Source: Planctomycetota bacterium (GTDB taxonomy: Bacteria > Planctomycetota > Planctomycetia > Pirellulales > Thermoguttaceae). From it: a stretch of DNA of 33,490 nucleotides. The notes beneath the pieces are model-generated. The model worked only from the letters and a program-made list of their open reading frames with translations, ran no database searches and had not been told where the DNA came from. Both the position numbers and the translations under genes were made by a program. Shown here piece after piece: positions 1-7,574 of the stretch; position 1 is the stretch's first letter, and each line of letters opens with the position of its first letter. The stretch lies in contig JAKPGL010000175.1 in NCBI GenBank assembly GCA_029550925.1, forward strand, positions 1-33,490, read 5' to 3'.

Positions 1-250
1 AGAAATTCTCCACCATGTCGGCCAATCGCTGACATTCCCGAAGGACGATGTGAATTTTGTCCAAGAGGCGACGTTCTTGAGGGGTTTTCGGCTCGGCGAA
101 ATCCTCGGCCAACAGCTCCATATTGAGCCGAATGACCGAGAGCGGCCCTCGGATTTCATGGGCCCAAGCGCCGGCCAACCGGGCGATTTCCGCGGCCTGT
201 GCGGCCGCTCGCCGCTGCGCCTCCTCCACCCGCTGCGTGAAACTATCCAT
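1..250 (-). CDS. Sensor histidine kinase, N-terminal part (runs off the window)
   Basis: The reading frame begins with ATG at 250 on the minus strand and is still open at base 1, giving about 83 residues. An in-frame TAG lies just upstream, so this ATG is the first possible one. Residues 1-25 are a charged, Ala/Arg/Glu-rich helix. They lead into a HisKA dimerisation/phosphoacceptor segment with the H-box AWAHEIRGPLS, whose His is the expected autophosphorylation site, followed by a second helix (RLLDKIHIVLRECQRLADMVENF). No membrane segment or sensor domain precedes the H-box, so this is probably a soluble NtrB-like kinase that gets its signal from a partner. The ATPase domain lies outside the window. 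It is transcribed divergently from the oxidoreductase at 456. Confidence 0.85.
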   Translation of the reverse strand, partial: MDSFTQRVEEAQRRAAAQAAEIARLAGAWAHEIRGPLSVIRLNMELLAEDFAEPKTPQERRLLDKIHIVLRECQRLADMVENF

Positions 251-324
251 CCCCGCTGGCCTCTTCTAAAAACTTTGGCCCGACCCAATGATTCAGGCCC
301 TCACAACACCCTATATCCATTTGT

Positions 325-368
325 AAAAGGAGAGCATGCTCAATGTAGAAAAAATATTGTCTCCTTTT
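325..368. repeat. 9-bp inverted repeat in the divergent intergenic region
   Basis: AAAAGGAGA at 325-333 is matched by its reverse complement TCTCCTTTT at 360-368, with a 26-base AT-rich loop. It sits between the histidine kinase and the oxidoreductase gene, just upstream of the predicted promoter at 392. It could be a regulator site or a hairpin. No function can be assigned from sequence. Confidence 0.4.
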
Positions 369-391
369 CCGCCGGCAGATGCAAGCGGCCG

Positions 392-421
392 TTGACACCC
401 CATATTGCTCGAAAGGATAAT
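392..421 (+). promoter_or_regulatory. Sigma70-type promoter for the oxidoreductase gene at 456
   Basis: A perfect -35 hexamer TTGACA (392-397) is followed after 18 bp by GATAAT (416-421), which matches the -10 consensus at five of six positions. The predicted start near 428 gives a leader of about 28 bases that contains the AGAAAGGA ribosome-binding site of the gene at 456. Confidence 0.55.
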
Positions 422-455
422 AAAAGCGTATAACCTCACATAGAAAGGAACCGAT

Positions 456-1859
456 ATGAGCAGCTTTTGCACGCGTCGGAAGTTTTTGGCCTCGGCAGGC
501 GGCGGTTTGGCGTTGCCGATCTTCCTGCCCCGGCATGTCCTGGGCGGGCACACCGAGGCTGCGCCCAGCGAACAGGTCCATGTGGCCATTGTCGGCCTGG
601 GCGGCCGAGCACGCGGCATTGTGCAGGAAGCCCGGGGGTTGCCCATGCAGATTGTGGCCGTCTGCGACTGCTATCTGCCTGCTGCGGAACGGTTTGCCAA
701 AGACCTCAGCCAAGGCCAACCCTGGAAAATCTACGATGACGTCCGCCAGATGCTCGATAAGGAAAAGGCGATCGAGGCGGTCATGGTGGAAACCACCACG
801 CACGCCCGGGCCTGGGTGACGATCCTGTGCATGCAGGCGGGAAAAGATGTCTATATCGAAAAGCCCATGGCGCTTTCGATCGAAGAAGGCCGACGCATGG
901 TCCAGGCTGCTCGCAAATACGGCCGGGTCACCCAAGTCGGCACCCAGCAGCGATCCATGCCGATCAACAACTGGGCCAGCGACCTGGTAAAGACTGGCAA
1001 ACTCGGAAAATGCCTCACGGTGCTAGCCCCCAACTTCATCGGGCCGGACCGCTGGAAAGACCAGCCCGAACAGCCCCTGCCTCCCGGCGGAAAAAAGAAT
1101 TGGTGGGACGAGTGGACCAACCAGGCTGTGTATCGGCCCTATCATCCGGCGTTGCACCGTGGTTGGGCCCGTTGGTGGGACTACGACGGCGGTGGACTGT
1201 GTTTCGGCGTAACCGGCTGGGGTACCCATTCCTACGATCAGGTCAACCGCGCTTTGGGAACCGACGATACCGGCCCGGTGGAAATCATCCTGGAGGAAAA
1301 ATGTGAGGTTCGCGAAAGCGGCCGGTTCGTACCTCGGCAGACCGTCGGCGGTCTTGTGCTGGGCGAGACCGGCGACATCGACACCGGTACGGATTACCAT
1401 CACATGGCCAAGCTCGCCGGCCCGCGGGCCAAAGTGACCATGAAGTTCGCCAGCGGTACGGAGCTAAAACTCCATCTGGACGGCGACCGCGGACCGGGCC
1501 TGGGAGCAATTTTCGTCTGTGAACAAGGCAAAATCGAAATCAATCGCAATAAGTTGGCCAGCAATCCGAAAGACATTGTCCGCTCGCCAGACAATCCTGG
1601 GCCGATCACCCGGCCGGAAACCGCCTACCATATTGAAAATTGGCTCCAGGGCATTAAAACCCGAGGCCGATGCACAGCCGACATCGAGATCGGCCAGCGT
1701 TCGACCACCCTCTGCTACCTGGTCAATATCGTCCGGGAAGTAGGTCGGGTGGGCGAAGTGCTTCGCTGGGACCCTGTAGCCGAGCGGTTCACCAATTGCG
1801 ACGAGGCCAATAAATTGCTCAGCCGACCTCGCCGGGCTGGCTACGAATTGCCCGGATAA
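456..1859 (+). CDS. Gfo/Idh/MocA family oxidoreductase with Tat signal peptide
   Basis: 467 residues. The N-terminus has a twin-arginine motif (CTRRKFLAS, Arg7-Arg8), a short hydrophobic stretch to about residue 30 and then the mature protein, so export through the Tat route is likely. A Rossmann NAD(P)-binding domain starts at about residue 42 (VHVAIVGLGGRARG). The family's EKP motif is at 135-137, where the Lys is the usual catalytic-site residue. The C-terminal part is the mixed alpha/beta substrate domain. Such proteins oxidise or reduce sugars and cyclitols with NAD(P), and exported members are greatly expanded in planctomycetes. The start follows AGAAAGGA at good spacing. Substrate unknown. 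No operon partner is visible on the same strand. Confidence 0.9.
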   Translation: MSSFCTRRKFLASAGGGLALPIFLPRHVLGGHTEAAPSEQVHVAIVGLGGRARGIVQEARGLPMQIVAVCDCYLPAAERFAKDLSQGQPWKIYDDVRQMLDKEKAIEAVMVETTTHARAWVTILCMQAGKDVYIEKPMALSIEEGRRMVQAARKYGRVTQVGTQQRSMPINNWASDLVKTGKLGKCLTVLAPNFIGPDRWKDQPEQPLPPGGKKNWWDEWTNQAVYRPYHPALHRGWARWWDYDGGGLCFGVTGWGTHSYDQVNRALGTDDTGPVEIILEEKCEVRESGRFVPRQTVGGLVLGETGDIDTGTDYHHMAKLAGPRAKVTMKFASGTELKLHLDGDRGPGLGAIFVCEQGKIEINRNKLASNPKDIVRSPDNPGPITRPETAYHIENWLQGIKTRGRCTADIEIGQRSTTLCYLVNIVREVGRVGEVLRWDPVAERFTNCDEANKLLSRPRRAGYELPG

Positions 1860-2126
1860 AGTCCATTTGCCCCTACGGAATACGTACCCTCCACCAACCC
1901 AGAACCGTAGGACGGCCCGCAAAATCTCCCCGGACTATGCACCTACCATCCGTACTGGTTGGGCAATCCCCCCCGGCGGGTGCTCCAGCCTGCCCACCCT
2001 CCTTTAACAAAACCCCACCGGGTACAATGAAATTTTCGTACCCTTTCCAGCGGAGTGAAGGAACTCCCCATTTGGGGTGGGAGACGGCTAGCCTGTGATT
2101 CCCGCCCAAGAGGGAATCCAGTTTTT
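1860..2126. other. Spacer with decayed repeat fragments
   Basis: No gene is visible here. Two repeat fragments can be recognised. One begins GTACCCTTTC at 2038-2069 and is closely similar to 6771-6801. The other is an ATTCCC-N8-GGGAAT palindrome at 2098-2117, directly left of the MITE-like element at 2127. A third stretch, 2068-2086 (CATTTGG..TGGGAGACGG), recurs at 17123-17141. Confidence 0.5.
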
Positions 2127-2320
2127 GTAACATTTTAGCCGAATGCAGTACCTTGTCATTCCCGCTCTAGCGGGAATCCAGGGTCCTAGGAGGCGGCTAC
2201 GTTCTCGTTCCTCCCAAGGAGCGGCAGCAAGAAGCCTGGATTGGGCGCTTGCGCGGGAATGACAATCCTGGGTAAACTTCGCCCTAAAAATACCTCCTTT
2301 GCATTCGGCTGAAATGTTAC
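2127..2320. mobile_element. MITE-like element, copy 1 (194 bp, 21-bp terminal inverted repeats)
   Basis: The left end (2127-2147, beginning GTAACATTTTAGCC) and the right end (2300-2320) are inverted repeats with one mismatch in 21. Inside the left end is a perfect ATTCCC-N8-GGGAAT palindrome (2158-2177). Then comes a 66-bp centre (2176-2241) and a degenerate second palindrome near 2246-2262. A second copy at 6302-6474 has the same ends in the same order but the centre reversed. It encodes no protein, so it would need a transposase or RAYT-like enzyme from elsewhere. No clear target-site duplication was seen. Confidence 0.75.
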
Positions 2321-2448
2321 CAGTTTTTTTAGCTTTTTGGGTTTCCCGCGGATGCGGACAAGTCTGGGTTGCCGGGTGCGCGGGAAGGAGATTTCTGGAT
2401 TCCTGCCTGGGAGGAATGGTAGATTCCTCCATCCAGTTAAAATGCTAC
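2321..2448. repeat. Decayed relative of the MITE-like element
   Basis: This stretch, directly right of copy 1, keeps scattered similarity to it: a TTTCCCGCGGATGCGG block, GTGCGCGGGAAGG, and a terminal CAGTTAAAATGCTAC (2434-2448) resembling the right end of the element. It reads as an older, eroded tandem insertion. The remaining bases to 2538 are AT-rich and probably hold the promoter of the next gene, but no convincing hexamer pair was seen. Confidence 0.4.
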
Positions 2449-2538
2449 AAAGGGGGGCTCTGTTCCCTCCAAGGAAAGAGGCATGGCCTTGTGTGGCCAG
2501 GCTTTCTAGATTTTACTTATTTTGTGTATATTGCCTAA

Positions 2539-3519
2539 ATGAAACCAACATGGCCTACCACCCGTAAATGGCTCCTGGCACTGGCCAAACTCCTGGTGGT
2601 CCTGCTGGTCTTGTGGTTTGTTCGCAAAACCTTGCAGGAAGGTTGGCAAGAGCTCCAGCAAGGCCATTGGCGATTGGAGTGGGGTTGGCTTATACTCTCT
2701 GGTGGGGTTTATCTGGTGGGGTTGCTCGGTCCAGCCCTGTTTTGGCACTACGTGCTCCGCCGCTTGGGCCAAAACCCGCATCTTCTCGAAAGTCTTCGGG
2801 CCTACTATATCAGCCATCTGGGCAAGTACGTGCCTGGCAAAGCGATGGTCATTGTGCTGCGGGCCGGTCTGATTTCCGGCCAACGGGTCCATTTAGGACT
2901 GGCCGCGGTCAGCACCTTTATCGAAACGCTGACCATGATGGCCGTCGGGGCGTTTATCTCATTGGCCATTTTGCTGGCCCAGTTTCGCGATCATCCCTGG
3001 CTGATGCTTTTGTCGCTAGGGCTGATGGTCGTTTCGGGCCTGCCGACCTTGCCTTCGGTGGTGCGACTGGCCCTGCGTTGGTTCCGCTGGCCGGAAAATG
3101 GGGGCACGATCTTGGAAACCGCCGACCGATACCGCCTACCGACCATGCTGCTGGGATGGGCATATATGGCGGTTTGTTGGTTGGTCTTGGGGCTGAGTTT
3201 AGGCTGTTGTCTGGCCGGAATGGGGGTACAGGTCCATTGGGGCAATACGGAGCAGTGGGCACTCTGGACCGCCACGGCGGCCTTGGCTGTGGTGGCCGGG
3301 TTTGTCTCTTTGGTGCCCGGCGGCATCATGGTCCGGGAAGCGGTGTTGTTGAGTCTGTTGGCCCCCCAGGTGGGCAAAGCCGCCGCCTTGGCCAGTGCGG
3401 TGCTTTTGCGCCTGGTCTGGCTAGTGGCAGAATTGGCAATATCGGCTATCCTATACGGAAGTTATTGGAGCATTCTCCAAAGGTCTCCCGGGCAGTGCGA
3501 TCCCCGGAGCCAGCGTTGA
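2539..3519 (+). CDS. Flippase-like integral membrane protein (LPG-synthase transmembrane family)
   Basis: 326 residues with about eight hydrophobic helices, beginning with a helix at 11-28 (LLALAKLLVVLLVLWFVRKTL) typical of the lysylphosphatidylglycerol-synthase transmembrane / UPF0104 family. The segment YYISHLGKYVPGK (about 90-102) is a family hallmark, as is the late LVPGGIMVREAVLL. It has no synthetase domain, so it is the stand-alone membrane half, which in known relatives is linked to lipid or lipid-linked sugar translocation. No clear Shine-Dalgarno sequence precedes the ATG. It lies 36 bases ahead of a GT2 glycosyltransferase and likely starts a three-gene envelope operon. Confidence 0.85.
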   Translation: MKPTWPTTRKWLLALAKLLVVLLVLWFVRKTLQEGWQELQQGHWRLEWGWLILSGGVYLVGLLGPALFWHYVLRRLGQNPHLLESLRAYYISHLGKYVPGKAMVIVLRAGLISGQRVHLGLAAVSTFIETLTMMAVGAFISLAILLAQFRDHPWLMLLSLGLMVVSGLPTLPSVVRLALRWFRWPENGGTILETADRYRLPTMLLGWAYMAVCWLVLGLSLGCCLAGMGVQVHWGNTEQWALWTATAALAVVAGFVSLVPGGIMVREAVLLSLLAPQVGKAAALASAVLLRLVWLVAELAISAILYGSYWSILQRSPGQCDPRSQR

Positions 3520-3555
3520 TCCTATAGCCATAAGGTACGAAAAGGACCTCGGCAG

Positions 3556-4581
3556 ATGCTTTCGGTGGTGATCCCTCTCTATAACGAAGAGCCGAGTCTG
3601 GAAAAACTCTACCAGGAATTGGTCGAGATGTCCTCAGGCCGGGGATACTCGATGGAGATCATTTTCGTCGATGACGGTTCGACGGACGGTTCCTGGGGGG
3701 TGATTCGGCGGTTGGCCGAGCGGGACCAGCGGGTCCGGGGCATCCGGTTTCGGCGGAATTTTGGCAAGGCGGCTGCTTTGGACGCTGGATTTGCCGCCGC
3801 ACAGGGGGAATACGTGATCACCCTGGACGCCGACCTGCAGGACGATCCGCACGAAATCCCCAAGCTGCTGGCCAAGCTGGAGGAAGGGTTTGATCTGGTC
3901 AGCGGCTGGAAACAGCATCGGCAAGACCCCTGGGGCAAGGTGATCGGCTCTCGGATATTCAACTATGCGGTGCGTCGGCTGACCGGCGTGCACCTGCACG
4001 ATCATAATTGCGGCATGAAGGCGTATCGACAGGAGGTGGTCCGGGAGGTGCGCTTGTATGGGGAGATGCATCGGCTAGTGCCGGTCCTGGCCGCTGCCCG
4101 CGGCTTCCGGGTAACGGAAGTCCCGGTGCACCATCGGCCTCGGCAGTTTGGTCGGTCCAAATACGGCCCTAGCCGGGCGGTTAAAGGCGTGTTGGACCTG
4201 CTGACCGTGAAGTTCTTGACCACCTATGGGTTCCGGCCGCAGCACCTGCTGGGCGGAACGGGTCTGCTGATGATGTTGTTGGGCCTGCTGGTGCTCGTGT
4301 ACTGTCTGGGCAGTTGGGCGGAGTGGTGGCCCTGGTGGCTGCTGGCCCAGTTTCCTTTGCAGCCGTTGGCCGTCGGCGGCGTGGGGCTTTTGGTCCTGGG
4401 CGGCCAGTGGATCGCCGTGGGACTGCTGGCCGAGGGGATGATCGCCCTCTACGGCAGAGGTCCTAAGCCTTATTCCATTGCCGAATACGCGCCGGCTTCT
4501 TCGCCGACGCCTGCCGCTTCGATCTTGCCTCCCGGGGCATCGGCTGCCGGAGATTCGACGCCCTTCCCGAAACCAGAGTAA
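3556..4581 (+). CDS. Family 2 glycosyltransferase, DPM1/GtrB-like, membrane-anchored
   Basis: 341 residues. A GT-A nucleotide-sugar fold begins at residue 2 (SVVIPLYNEE). It carries DDGSTDGS at 39-46 and the metal-binding D91-A-D93 within TLDADLQDDP. GRSKYG, near residue 196, is typical of polyprenyl-phosphate glycosyltransferases. Two long hydrophobic helices follow at about 230-260 and 270-300, and the tail is Pro/Ala-rich. Relatives move a hexose or similar sugar from a nucleotide donor to undecaprenyl or dolichyl phosphate on the inner membrane face. Its neighbours, a flippase-like protein upstream and a GT-C-like protein downstream, fit that lipid-linked sugar pathway. Which sugar is unknown. 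Confidence 0.92.
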   Translation: MLSVVIPLYNEEPSLEKLYQELVEMSSGRGYSMEIIFVDDGSTDGSWGVIRRLAERDQRVRGIRFRRNFGKAAALDAGFAAAQGEYVITLDADLQDDPHEIPKLLAKLEEGFDLVSGWKQHRQDPWGKVIGSRIFNYAVRRLTGVHLHDHNCGMKAYRQEVVREVRLYGEMHRLVPVLAAARGFRVTEVPVHHRPRQFGRSKYGPSRAVKGVLDLLTVKFLTTYGFRPQHLLGGTGLLMMLLGLLVLVYCLGSWAEWWPWWLLAQFPLQPLAVGGVGLLVLGGQWIAVGLLAEGMIALYGRGPKPYSIAEYAPASSPTPAASILPPGASAAGDSTPFPKPE

Positions 4582-4624
4582 AAACCAGAGGCGTAATCGT
4601 CTTTTCCGGATAGGAGAATCCCAC

Positions 4625-6247
4625 ATGAGTGTTTCGCAGTCCGTTCCCGCAGAAAGAACTTCGGCCCGCACGTTTCGCTCCGTGGCCTGGGTGGTGATTG
4701 CTGCCGGGGTGGCGGTGGTACTGGGTCGGCTCATGGCGGTCGATTCGGTCAACATGCTCCATGTTTATACGGAACGGCTCAAGGAGCTGGAAAAGGCCCG
4801 GTCGGCCCAACGCCAGGAGCTCATCGCCCAGGGGCTGGCAGGCGCCGAGTTGGAAAAGGCCCTCCAGGATTGGGAAACCCGCTACCGCCGGGAACGCCTC
4901 TCGGTGATGCGCCCCTTCCTCAGTAGCAACGACCGGAGCCGGTGGTGCACCGTCCGGGTCCTGGTGGAACCCGACCTCTGGGTCTATGACGAAGTGGAAG
5001 TGAACGGCCGAAAGGAAAGACGTTGTATCCCGTACGCCCTTGACAAGGTGATCCAGGAGCCTGGCTGGGACACGATCGACATGGTTAAGCACGACGCGGA
5101 AGGCCGGGGCGGCCTAGGCCCGCATGAAGGACATTTGTACTCTAGCAAGCCGCCCCTGCTGCCCACGCTCCTAGCCGGGCCGTATTGGATCATGTACCAC
5201 ATCCTTGGTTGGAAAATGGCAGAACACCCGTACCTGGTAGGTCGGACGCTGCTGGTGCTGGTGAATGTGATTCCGCTGGGGGTGTATTTTTGGCTATTGG
5301 CCCGGCTGGCCGACCGATTGGCCCAGCATACCTGGACCAAACTGTTTATCTTGACCGCCGGAGTGTTCGGCACATTTCTGACCACCTTTGCCGTGGTGTT
5401 GAATAATCATCTTTTGGGCGCTGTTAGTGCGATGGTGGCCCTGGCCGCCGCTGTGCCGATCTGGTTCGACCAGGACCGGCGATGGTGGCTTTTTGTACTG
5501 GCCGGGCTTTTCGGGGCCTTTGCCGTGACCAACGAACTGCCCGCGCTGGCGTTTTTCGCTCTGCTGACGTTGGGGCTTCTGTGGAAGGCGCCGGTGCGCA
5601 CGGGTGTCTATTATGTACCGCCTGTTCTGGTGGTCTTGGCCGCCATGCTGGGGACCAACTGGATTGCCCACGGCACGCCCATCCCGCCCTACGCCCGCCG
5701 TCATGCGGTGGAGAAAGAAGAAAACTGGTACGACTATGAATATACCGTACGCCGGGGCGACAAGGTCATTGTGCGGGAAAGCTACTGGCGCAATCCGCAG
5801 GGGATCGACCGCGGGGAAACAAACCGGGCCAAGTACGCCCTGCACGCCCTGGTCGGCCATCATGGGGTCTTTTCGCTCACGCCGATTTGGCTGCTGGCGG
5901 CCGTGGGGCTTGTCATGGGCCTGCTTCGACCGCCGGTGGAAGGGTTCCGAGGTCTGGCCGGGGCGGTGCTCCTGGCTTCTCTGGCCGCTCTGGTCTTTTA
6001 CATCGGGATTGTCAAGGAGCTGAACTACGGCGGCCAGGCCTGCGGGTTCCGATGGATGTTCTGGTTTGCGCCGCTTTGGCTGGTGGGGATGATCCCGGCC
6101 GTAGATTGGCTGGCCCAGCGCCGCTGGGGCCGACTGCTTGCCCTGGTGCTCCTAGCCGTGTCCGTTGCCTCGGCCGCCTACCCCACCTGGAACCCCTGGA
6201 CCCAGCCCTGGCTCTACCAGTGGATGGAACACCTCGGCTGGGTGTAA
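4625..6247 (+). CDS. Polytopic membrane protein, GT-C (GT39-like) glycosyltransferase candidate
   Basis: 540 residues from ATG 4625, which follows AGGAG at good spacing. The frame is open further upstream, but that would overlap the previous gene. An N-terminal transmembrane helix (about 20-40) is followed by a large soluble loop with an EKARSAQRQE coiled stretch. Then comes the segment HLYSSKPPLLPTLLAGP, a pattern common before the second helix of GT-C enzymes, and about nine further hydrophobic helices. A periplasmic-type loop rich in charged and Tyr residues lies at about 360-400. In GT-C families such proteins take sugars from polyprenyl phosphate outside the membrane. Together with the two preceding genes, 36 and 43 bases apart, this suggests a cell-surface glycosylation operon. 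The enzyme assignment is inference. Confidence 0.75.
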   Translation: MSVSQSVPAERTSARTFRSVAWVVIAAGVAVVLGRLMAVDSVNMLHVYTERLKELEKARSAQRQELIAQGLAGAELEKALQDWETRYRRERLSVMRPFLSSNDRSRWCTVRVLVEPDLWVYDEVEVNGRKERRCIPYALDKVIQEPGWDTIDMVKHDAEGRGGLGPHEGHLYSSKPPLLPTLLAGPYWIMYHILGWKMAEHPYLVGRTLLVLVNVIPLGVYFWLLARLADRLAQHTWTKLFILTAGVFGTFLTTFAVVLNNHLLGAVSAMVALAAAVPIWFDQDRRWWLFVLAGLFGAFAVTNELPALAFFALLTLGLLWKAPVRTGVYYVPPVLVVLAAMLGTNWIAHGTPIPPYARRHAVEKEENWYDYEYTVRRGDKVIVRESYWRNPQGIDRGETNRAKYALHALVGHHGVFSLTPIWLLAAVGLVMGLLRPPVEGFRGLAGAVLLASLAALVFYIGIVKELNYGGQACGFRWMFWFAPLWLVGMIPAVDWLAQRRWGRLLALVLLAVSVASAAYPTWNPWTQPWLYQWMEHLGWV

Positions 6248-6301
6248 AATGTTTCTGGAACCAGAGGTTTTTCGAGATTCACTCTGATATATTGAATCTT
6301 G

Positions 6302-6474
6302 GTAACATTTTAGCCGAATGCAGTACTTTGTCATTCCCGCGCAAGCGGGAATCTAGGCTTCTTGCAGCCGCTACTTGGGAGGAATAACAACGTAGCCGCC
6401 TCATAGGACCTGGGATAATCCCAGGCAAATTTCGTCCTAAAAGAAGCCTCCTTTGCATTCGGCTAAAATGCTAC
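6302..6474. mobile_element. MITE-like element, copy 2 (173 bp) with inverted centre
   Basis: The left 51 bases match copy 1 (2127-2177) at 47 positions, including the terminal repeat and a perfect ATTCCC-N8-GGGAAT palindrome (6333-6352). The right end (6454-6474) is the inverted repeat of the left with one mismatch. The 66-bp centre, 6351-6416, matches the reverse complement of 2176-2241 at about 57 positions, so only the middle is flipped. Copy 2 also lacks about 22 bp, including the second palindrome of copy 1. It lies 54 bases after the stop of the membrane protein gene. Confidence 0.75.
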
Positions 6475-6945
6475 AAACCGGGAAAGGACGGTGATCCGGG
6501 CCTTCGGGGATTTTAGCTGGCCTCGGCAAAGCCGAGGCCGGCCTCTCGACGGCCAGGGGAGAGGCGAAGGAGTTGAGCCACTTTGGCGGTTTGCCCGGCC
6601 TCCGGCATGGGCCTCTGGGATGTGTAGATACCAATGTCCGCCGGGGGAGGGCAGAAAATCCGAAACCTTTCTCTTGGGCCGGTGAGATGCCCGAAAAGTT
6701 TATTCTGGAGTCTTGCAAAATGGGTTTGTTCAGTAGTTTGCACACTACGCACCCGCCTCAAAAATTCCGAGTACCCTTTCAACCGAATGAAGCAACCCCC
6801 CGGCAGCGCGGACCTCTGGTGCGCACTGCTAGGGGGGGCCTCTGGCCCGCCCCGGTTCGCTACCTTTCGGAACAAAGGGGGAACTCAACACTTCTCCATT
6901 CGGCTGCATGGTTGCCTATTTTGTAAACAGAAAGGGAATATTCAA
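6475..6945. repeat. Repeat graveyard upstream of the DUF433 gene
   Basis: No gene is supported here. Recognisable pieces are as follows. A GGCCTCGGC-AAA-GCCGAGGCC hairpin spans about 6520-6540. A 27-bp sequence at 6540-6566 recurs exactly inverted at 29310-29336. 6619-6636 (GATGTGTAGATACCAATG) recurs at 23284-23301. 6712-6733 is like the left part of the 122-bp element at 27223. 6771-6801 is like 2038-2069. A CCATTCGGCTGCATGGTTGCC end near 6896-6916 recalls the MITE-like right terminus. The spacer appears to have collected several small elements in succession. Confidence 0.6.
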
Positions 6946-7179
6946 ATGTTAGAGCGAATCTCGGTCAATCCGAACATTCATTTCGGCAAGCCTTGTGTGG
7001 CAGGCACCCGAATACCGGTCGAAAACGTCCTGGAACTACTCCGGGAGGGGCTGTCGTTTGAGCAGATCATCCAAGATTACTATCCGGAGCTCCAGGTAGA
7101 GGACATCCGTACATGTATTCAGTATGCGATTGCCTTAATCGAGGCTGAGGAAATTCACCTTGCGGTAGAACCGAAATGA
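6946..7179 (+). CDS. DUF433 family protein, probable antitoxin
   Basis: 77 residues from ATG 6946, preceded by AAAGGGA. The frame is open upstream, but that part is repeat-derived sequence. The whole protein fits DUF433: ISVNPNIHFGKPCVAGTRIPVENVLELLREGLS, then the helical ..EQIIQDYYPELQVEDIRTCIQYA.., which resembles the winged-helix part of VapB-like antitoxins. The stop overlaps the next start by four bases (ATGA), which indicates translational coupling. With the DUF5615 PIN-like partner it forms a common but poorly characterised toxin-antitoxin-like pair. It probably neutralises the partner and may repress the pair's own transcription (inference). Confidence 0.88.
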   Translation: MLERISVNPNIHFGKPCVAGTRIPVENVLELLREGLSFEQIIQDYYPELQVEDIRTCIQYAIALIEAEEIHLAVEPK

Positions 7180-7535
7180 AATTCTTGCTCGACCAGGATG
7201 TATATCAGGTTACGGCTCGGTGGCTTCGGGATCACGGCCACGATGTGGTAACGGCCACTCAGATGGGCCTTTCCCAGGCCTCGGATGAGGAATTGCTCCG
7301 AACAGCTCAGGCGCAAGGCCGGATATTCGTAACCCGCGATAGAGACTTCGGGCATCTGGTCTTTGTCAAAGGAATCCGGGTCGGTGTGTTTTATCTACGG
7401 ATGTTGCCCTCGACGCAAGAGGCCGTTCATCGCCAACTTGACCGTATATTGAACAGCTATTCTGAAGAAGAAATCAATGGGAGCTTCTTTGTGGTCAGTG
7501 CTCAGGGATATAGGAAAAGGAAAATTCATCCCTAG
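7176..7535 (+). CDS. DUF5615 PIN-like protein, probable toxin nuclease
   Basis: 119 residues. MKFLLDQDVYQVTARWLRDHGHDVVTA at the start and GRIFVTRDRDFGHLVFV in the middle are the DUF5615/Mut7-C PIN-like signature. Asp6 and Asp8, the Asp-Glu-Glu of SDEELLRTA, and the Asp residues of TRDRDFG are the candidate metal-binding acidic cluster of a PIN-type ribonuclease. The start overlaps the DUF433 stop by four bases. No export signal is present, so it is cytosolic. It would act as an RNA-cleaving toxin held by DUF433. This pairing is known, but activity has not been shown for this protein. Confidence 0.88.
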   Translation: MKFLLDQDVYQVTARWLRDHGHDVVTATQMGLSQASDEELLRTAQAQGRIFVTRDRDFGHLVFVKGIRVGVFYLRMLPSTQEAVHRQLDRILNSYSEEEINGSFFVVSAQGYRKRKIHP

Positions 7536-7574
7536 CTTTCCCTGGAACCTGTCCTTCGGAGATAGGAGCAGTTC

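Noticed and set aside
243-935. 230-residue minus-strand open frame
   Set aside because: It lies antisense to the oxidoreductase and across the divergent promoter, and shows no domain. The histidine kinase is in another frame.
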